A DNA stretch of 64,000 bases, from assembly GCF_000174435.1 (NCBI RefSeq), contig NZ_ACJN02000004.1:186001-250000 (forward strand), written 5' to 3'. The notes under the pieces were generated by a model. The model did not search any database, was not told the origin of the DNA, and saw nothing but the letters and a program-made list of their open reading frames with translations. Shown here piece after piece: positions 61,030-64,000 of the stretch. Position 1 is the stretch's first letter. Each line of letters opens with the position of its first letter. The DNA comes from Desulfonatronospira thiodismutans ASO3-1 (lineage in GTDB: Bacteria > Desulfobacterota > Desulfovibrionia > Desulfovibrionales > Desulfonatronovibrionaceae). The position numbers were made by a program, and so were the translations under genes.

Positions 61030-62682
61030 TCACCTTTTCCTGGAACGTACCATGGCCATAACTAACCTGAGACTCAGGAAAACAGCGATGATGTAGCCCA
61101 CTACCCCGAGAGCGGGATAACCCCACAGCCTGGGTCCCGTGTCCGCCATTATGATCATGCCAGAGCCCAGAAACAGGGCCCCGGTGACAATACCCACCAC
61201 CAGCCGGTTGACCACTCTTTCCAGTGTGGACTGCAGTCCCTCCAGGTTCTGGTGCTGAAAGCGTATGGCCAGTTCCCCCCGGTCCAGCTTGCTGATGATA
61301 TCCATGGTCTGACGCGGCAGCTCATACTGAAATCTCATCAGGTATCTGATATTTTTCTGCAGGCCCTTCAAAAGATTGGATGGACTGAACCGGTTTTTGC
61401 TCATCCTGCGGACCATGGGCTCTGCTTCCTTGATAACGTCTAAATCCGGGTAGAGCATCCTGGCTGTCCCCTCGGCAGTAACCAGGGCCTTGATCATTAT
61501 GGACAGATCCGTGGTCAGTATCCTGCCGTGATTTCTAAGCAAAGTGGTCAGCTCCATGAGCAGCTGGCCCAGGTTTACCTCTTTTAAAGGCAGCCGGGTG
61601 AAATGGCTGACCACCTCCAGGACCTCGTTTTGAAGCATGCCCCGGTTTACATTTTCCCGGCCGGTGGTAAAGGAAATAAGTATTTCCGTTACCTCCTCGA
61701 CGTCATTGTCCACCACCGCGCCTATGAGGTCTATGAGCTCGTAGCGCACCTTGTTGGTAAGACGGCCCACCATGCCCCAGTCCAGGAGAATCATATTCTC
61801 ATCCTCGTCTATGAGGATATTTCCCGGATGGGGATCGGCATGGAAAAAACCCTGCTCCAGGACCTGGCGGATGGAGAAATTAAGCCCCCTCTTGGCCAGG
61901 CTGGCCCTGTTCTTGAGTTCACTGACCCTGACGTCTTTCATCTTGCTGCCACGGGACAGCTCCATGGTTATGACCAGTTCTCCGCAAAGTTCGGGATACA
62001 CTTCCGGTATCAGAATCTTTTCCTCGGGCAGGGTGTGTGTGCGTACCACCTGCATGTTGCGCATTTCCTGGGCGAAATTGAGTTCCTGAAGCATGAGCTT
62101 CCTGATACGCTGTACCAGTTGAGGAAGGTTGTATACCTTGAAGGACTCCATACGCCCGTCCAGGCGGATGGCTATCCTTTCCAGTATGTCCATATCGCTT
62201 TTGATGGTTTCAGCGATATCCGGACGCTGAATTTTCAGGGCTACTTCCTGGTTGCTGCCCTTGAGCCACGCCTTGTGCACCTGGGCCAGTGAAGCTGCTG
62301 CAATGGGGGTCTCCTCGATTTCGGAAAATATATCTTCCAGGGGCTGAGCAAAATTATCCTGCAGGACTTTTCTAATCTCGGAAAACTCTTCAGCCGGCAC
62401 GTCATCCTGCAGTTTGCGCAACTCCTCCAGAAGTTCCCTGGGTAGCAGGTCAGCACGCTGGGAAAGAATCTGGCCGCATTTTATAAAGGTCGGCCCCAGT
62501 TCTTCCAGCACCATGCGCATACGCTCCCACCTGGTAAGATGCATGGTATGCACCCTGATCTTTTCCAGGTATTTGCGTCCAGGAACATCTAAGCGGTCCA
62601 CCACGTCGTCAAACCCGTATTTGACCAGGGTGGTTACTATTTCCCGGAAGCGCCCCAGGTGGGCTATAGCTCGTATATCCAT
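61030..62682 (-). CDS. UbiB/ADCK-family atypical kinase-like protein
   Basis: 550 residues. Family KxGQ motif (FIKCGQILSQRADLLP, about residues 70-85), A-rich loop (AAASLAQVHKA), and catalytic-type ADPHPGNILIDEDENMILLDWG. Two C-terminal transmembrane helices (about 500-545). The family supports ubiquinone or other isoprenoid lipid metabolism as an ATPase. In sulfate reducers, which use menaquinone, its substrate is not settled. Follows the phasin-like gene on the same strand. Confidence 0.93.
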   Translation of the reverse strand: MDIRAIAHLGRFREIVTTLVKYGFDDVVDRLDVPGRKYLEKIRVHTMHLTRWERMRMVLEELGPTFIKCGQILSQRADLLPRELLEELRKLQDDVPAEEFSEIRKVLQDNFAQPLEDIFSEIEETPIAAASLAQVHKAWLKGSNQEVALKIQRPDIAETIKSDMDILERIAIRLDGRMESFKVYNLPQLVQRIRKLMLQELNFAQEMRNMQVVRTHTLPEEKILIPEVYPELCGELVITMELSRGSKMKDVRVSELKNRASLAKRGLNFSIRQVLEQGFFHADPHPGNILIDEDENMILLDWGMVGRLTNKVRYELIDLIGAVVDNDVEEVTEILISFTTGRENVNRGMLQNEVLEVVSHFTRLPLKEVNLGQLLMELTTLLRNHGRILTTDLSIMIKALVTAEGTARMLYPDLDVIKEAEPMVRRMSKNRFSPSNLLKGLQKNIRYLMRFQYELPRQTMDIISKLDRGELAIRFQHQNLEGLQSTLERVVNRLVVGIVTGALFLGSGMIIMADTGPRLWGYPALGVVGYIIAVFLSLRLVMAMVRSRKR

Positions 62683-62705
62683 TCAGTTTACCCCATATTA
62701 AGGAT

Positions 62706-62743
62706 GCACCTGCAAAAAGTGTAGACTGCCTTTTTGCAGGTGC
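62706..62743. repeat. 14-bp perfect inverted repeat (family D, copy 2)
   Basis: GCACCTGCAAAAAG (62706-62719) and CTTTTTGCAGGTGC (62730-62743), loop of 10, between the phasin-like and UbiB-like genes. The right arm with 7 extra bases is shared with 58366-58387. No U run after the stem on the minus strand. Confidence 0.7.
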
Positions 62744-62827
62744 GTCTTGAAGGGAACAGGATTTTATATGGTCCAGCCTCTGCCCGGCATTTCCCGTTAA
62801 AAAACTGCCCAGGCAGCAAAAACAGGG

Positions 62828-63160
62828 CTATTCCTTCTTTTCCGCCTGCATTTTCAGGCTTTCCAGCGCGGACACCCTGTCTTCCAGGCTGGATACTCTG
62901 GCCTCCAGGTCCTGAACTTCTTCGCGTCCAGCCAGTTCCAGCCTTTCACGTCCAGTCTTGACCGTGTTCAACAGCCACTCCTGGACTTCCGACTGCTGAT
63001 TTTCGCTCTTCTGAATAAATTCCCGGACCAGACTCTCTCCTTCCTCGGCGGAAATCTTTCCCTTTTCCACCATCTGGTTGACCTTCTTTTCCAGTTCTTC
63101 TGCTGTCACCACCACCAGCCCAAGACCGGTAAGAACCCCTTTTTTAAATACATCCAGCAT
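62828..63160 (-). CDS. phasin-family-like small coiled-coil protein
   Basis: 110 residues from the ATG at 63160 (MLDVFKKGVLTGLGLVVVTAEELEKKVNQM), with GGAG upstream. An amphipathic N-terminal part is followed by a heptad coiled coil at the C terminus (VQDLEARVSSLEDRVSALESL). It resembles PhaF/PhaI-type granule-associated proteins, which are often found next to UbiB-family genes. No polyhydroxyalkanoate synthase is in the window, so a granule role is not shown. Confidence 0.78.
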   Translation of the reverse strand: MLDVFKKGVLTGLGLVVVTAEELEKKVNQMVEKGKISAEEGESLVREFIQKSENQQSEVQEWLLNTVKTGRERLELAGREEVQDLEARVSSLEDRVSALESLKMQAEKKE

Positions 63161-63180
63161 AATTTTTTCTCCTTTTTTTG

Positions 63181-64000
63181 CTAAATTTCCGGGCATTCCG
63201 ACAGAGACTTTTCGATCTCGTCGTCGGAAAAGGCCTGATCCTTGAGTTCACCCTTGAGATAAGCATCATAGGATCCCAGGTCCAGCAACCCATGGCCGGA
63301 ATAAAGAAAAACTACCACCTGGCCTGGATCAGCCTCTTTTGCCGCATCAATGGCGGCTTTGATGGCATGCGCCGTTTCCGGGGCGGGCAAAAACCCTTCA
63401 GTCTGCATAAACAGCCTGGCTGCGTCAAAAACTTCGTTTTGAAAATATGCCCTGGCCTCCAGAAGCCCCAGCTTGGCCGCGTGGGACACTATGGGCGCCT
63501 CACCGTGGTATCTTAAGCCCCCGGAGTGAATGGGCGGCGGGAAATACCCATGCCCCAGGGTATACATCTTGATAAGCGGAGTCTGCCTGGCCATGTCCCC
63601 GTAATCATAAGCAAATCTGCCCTTGGTCAGAGTGGGGCAGGCCTGCGGCTCCACGGCCATGAACCGGATCTTTTGACCCTCGAGCTTTTCCGGCATGTAC
63701 GGCAGGACCAGACCACCAAAGTTGCTGCCCCCTCCAACGCAGCCAATGAGTACATCCGGGGTTTCGCCTGCAATCTCAAGCTGTTTCTTGACTTCCAGCC
63801 CGGTTATGGTCTGATGATGGATAACATGGTTCAAAACACTGCCCAGGGCGTACTTGGTGTCATTATTCTGTGCCGCATCTTCCACGGCCTCGGAAATGGC
63901 CAGCCCCAGGCTGCCCCCGGAATTGGGATCCTGTTCCAATACTTTACGGCCCACACTTGTATGCCTGGAGGGCGAAGGGAAAACTTCACCCCCGTAGGCC
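63181..64000 (-). CDS. TrpB2-type tryptophan synthase beta-like protein, 5'-truncated
   Basis: The C-terminal 272 residues; the frame is open to the window end ([15 protein letters not shown] before VGRKVLEQD). PLP-phosphate-binding loop [11 protein letters not shown] and the [23 protein letters not shown] segment fit the TrpB2 group, whose members often stand alone without trpA. Condensation of indole with serine is the likely reaction. It lies 20 bp upstream of the phasin-like gene. Confidence 0.9.
   Translation of the reverse strand, partial: AYGGEVFPSPSRHTSVGRKVLEQDPNSGGSLGLAISEAVEDAAQNNDTKYALGSVLNHVIHHQTITGLEVKKQLEIAGETPDVLIGCVGGGSNFGGLVLPYMPEKLEGQKIRFMAVEPQACPTLTKGRFAYDYGDMARQTPLIKMYTLGHGYFPPPIHSGGLRYHGEAPIVSHAAKLGLLEARAYFQNEVFDAARLFMQTEGFLPAPETAHAIKAAIDAAKEADPGQVVVFLYSGHGLLDLGSYDAYLKGELKDQAFSDDEIEKSLSECPEI

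Overview
The window comes from a Gram-negative bacterium that looks like a sulfate-reducing Desulfobacterota member, probably of the Desulfovibrionales. The basis is an HmcB/HmcC/HmcD-like periplasmic ferredoxin and membrane module, many PAS-rich sensor kinases, a LysR regulator of a type common in that group, and the gene content around the ribosomal cluster. The genus is not determinable from what I can see; the assignment is inference.

Region 1 (1-13509, plus strand): the 3' part of dnaE, a large PAS/GAF hybrid histidine kinase, an ABC-F ATPase, a CheB-CheR-PAS fusion and an overlapping PAS histidine kinase. Region 2 (14057-16907, plus strand): a four-gene operon for an Hmc/Nhc-type membrane redox module without its multihaem cytochrome, ending with a small membrane protein like the superinfection-immunity family and a strong terminator. 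Region 3 (16996-18997, minus): a FemAB-like acyltransferase and a LysR regulator.

Region 4 (19099-52545, minus) is the translation and transcription super-cluster, read right to left: tRNA-Thr, tRNA-Tyr, tRNA-Gly, tRNA-Thr, tuf, rpmG, tRNA-Trp, secE, nusG, rplKAJL, rpoBC, rpsLG, fusA, a second tuf, then the complete S10, spc and alpha operons to rpoA and rplQ. infA is not present at its common place between map and rpmJ. Visible control elements are an L10 leader with a hairpin over the rplJ ribosome binding site, a hairpin with a U-rich tail between rplL and rpoB, a terminator-like hairpin between rpsG and fusA, and a terminator after rplQ. S14, S4, L24, L33 and L36 all carry cysteine pairs typical of zinc-binding forms.

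Region 5 (52745-64000): an Mrp-type P-loop ATPase, Pcm, a CBS-domain protein, a parA / coiled-coil-TPR / wrbA operon, a SPOR-NlpC/P60 lipoprotein, a class II tRNA nucleotidyltransferase, a UbiB-family kinase-like protein, a phasin-like protein and the 3' part of a TrpB2-type gene.

The most novel structure is a set of short non-coding insertion elements. Two families (A: termini GTATCTGTTTAGCGCTTT; B: termini GTAACCATTCAGGGG) each have three intact copies here. Five of the six are flanked by 8-bp direct duplications that are perfect or differ at one base. Two family A copies sit inside the rpo/str super-cluster. The second candidate for an undescribed system is the orphan ParA with its coiled-coil/TPR partner.
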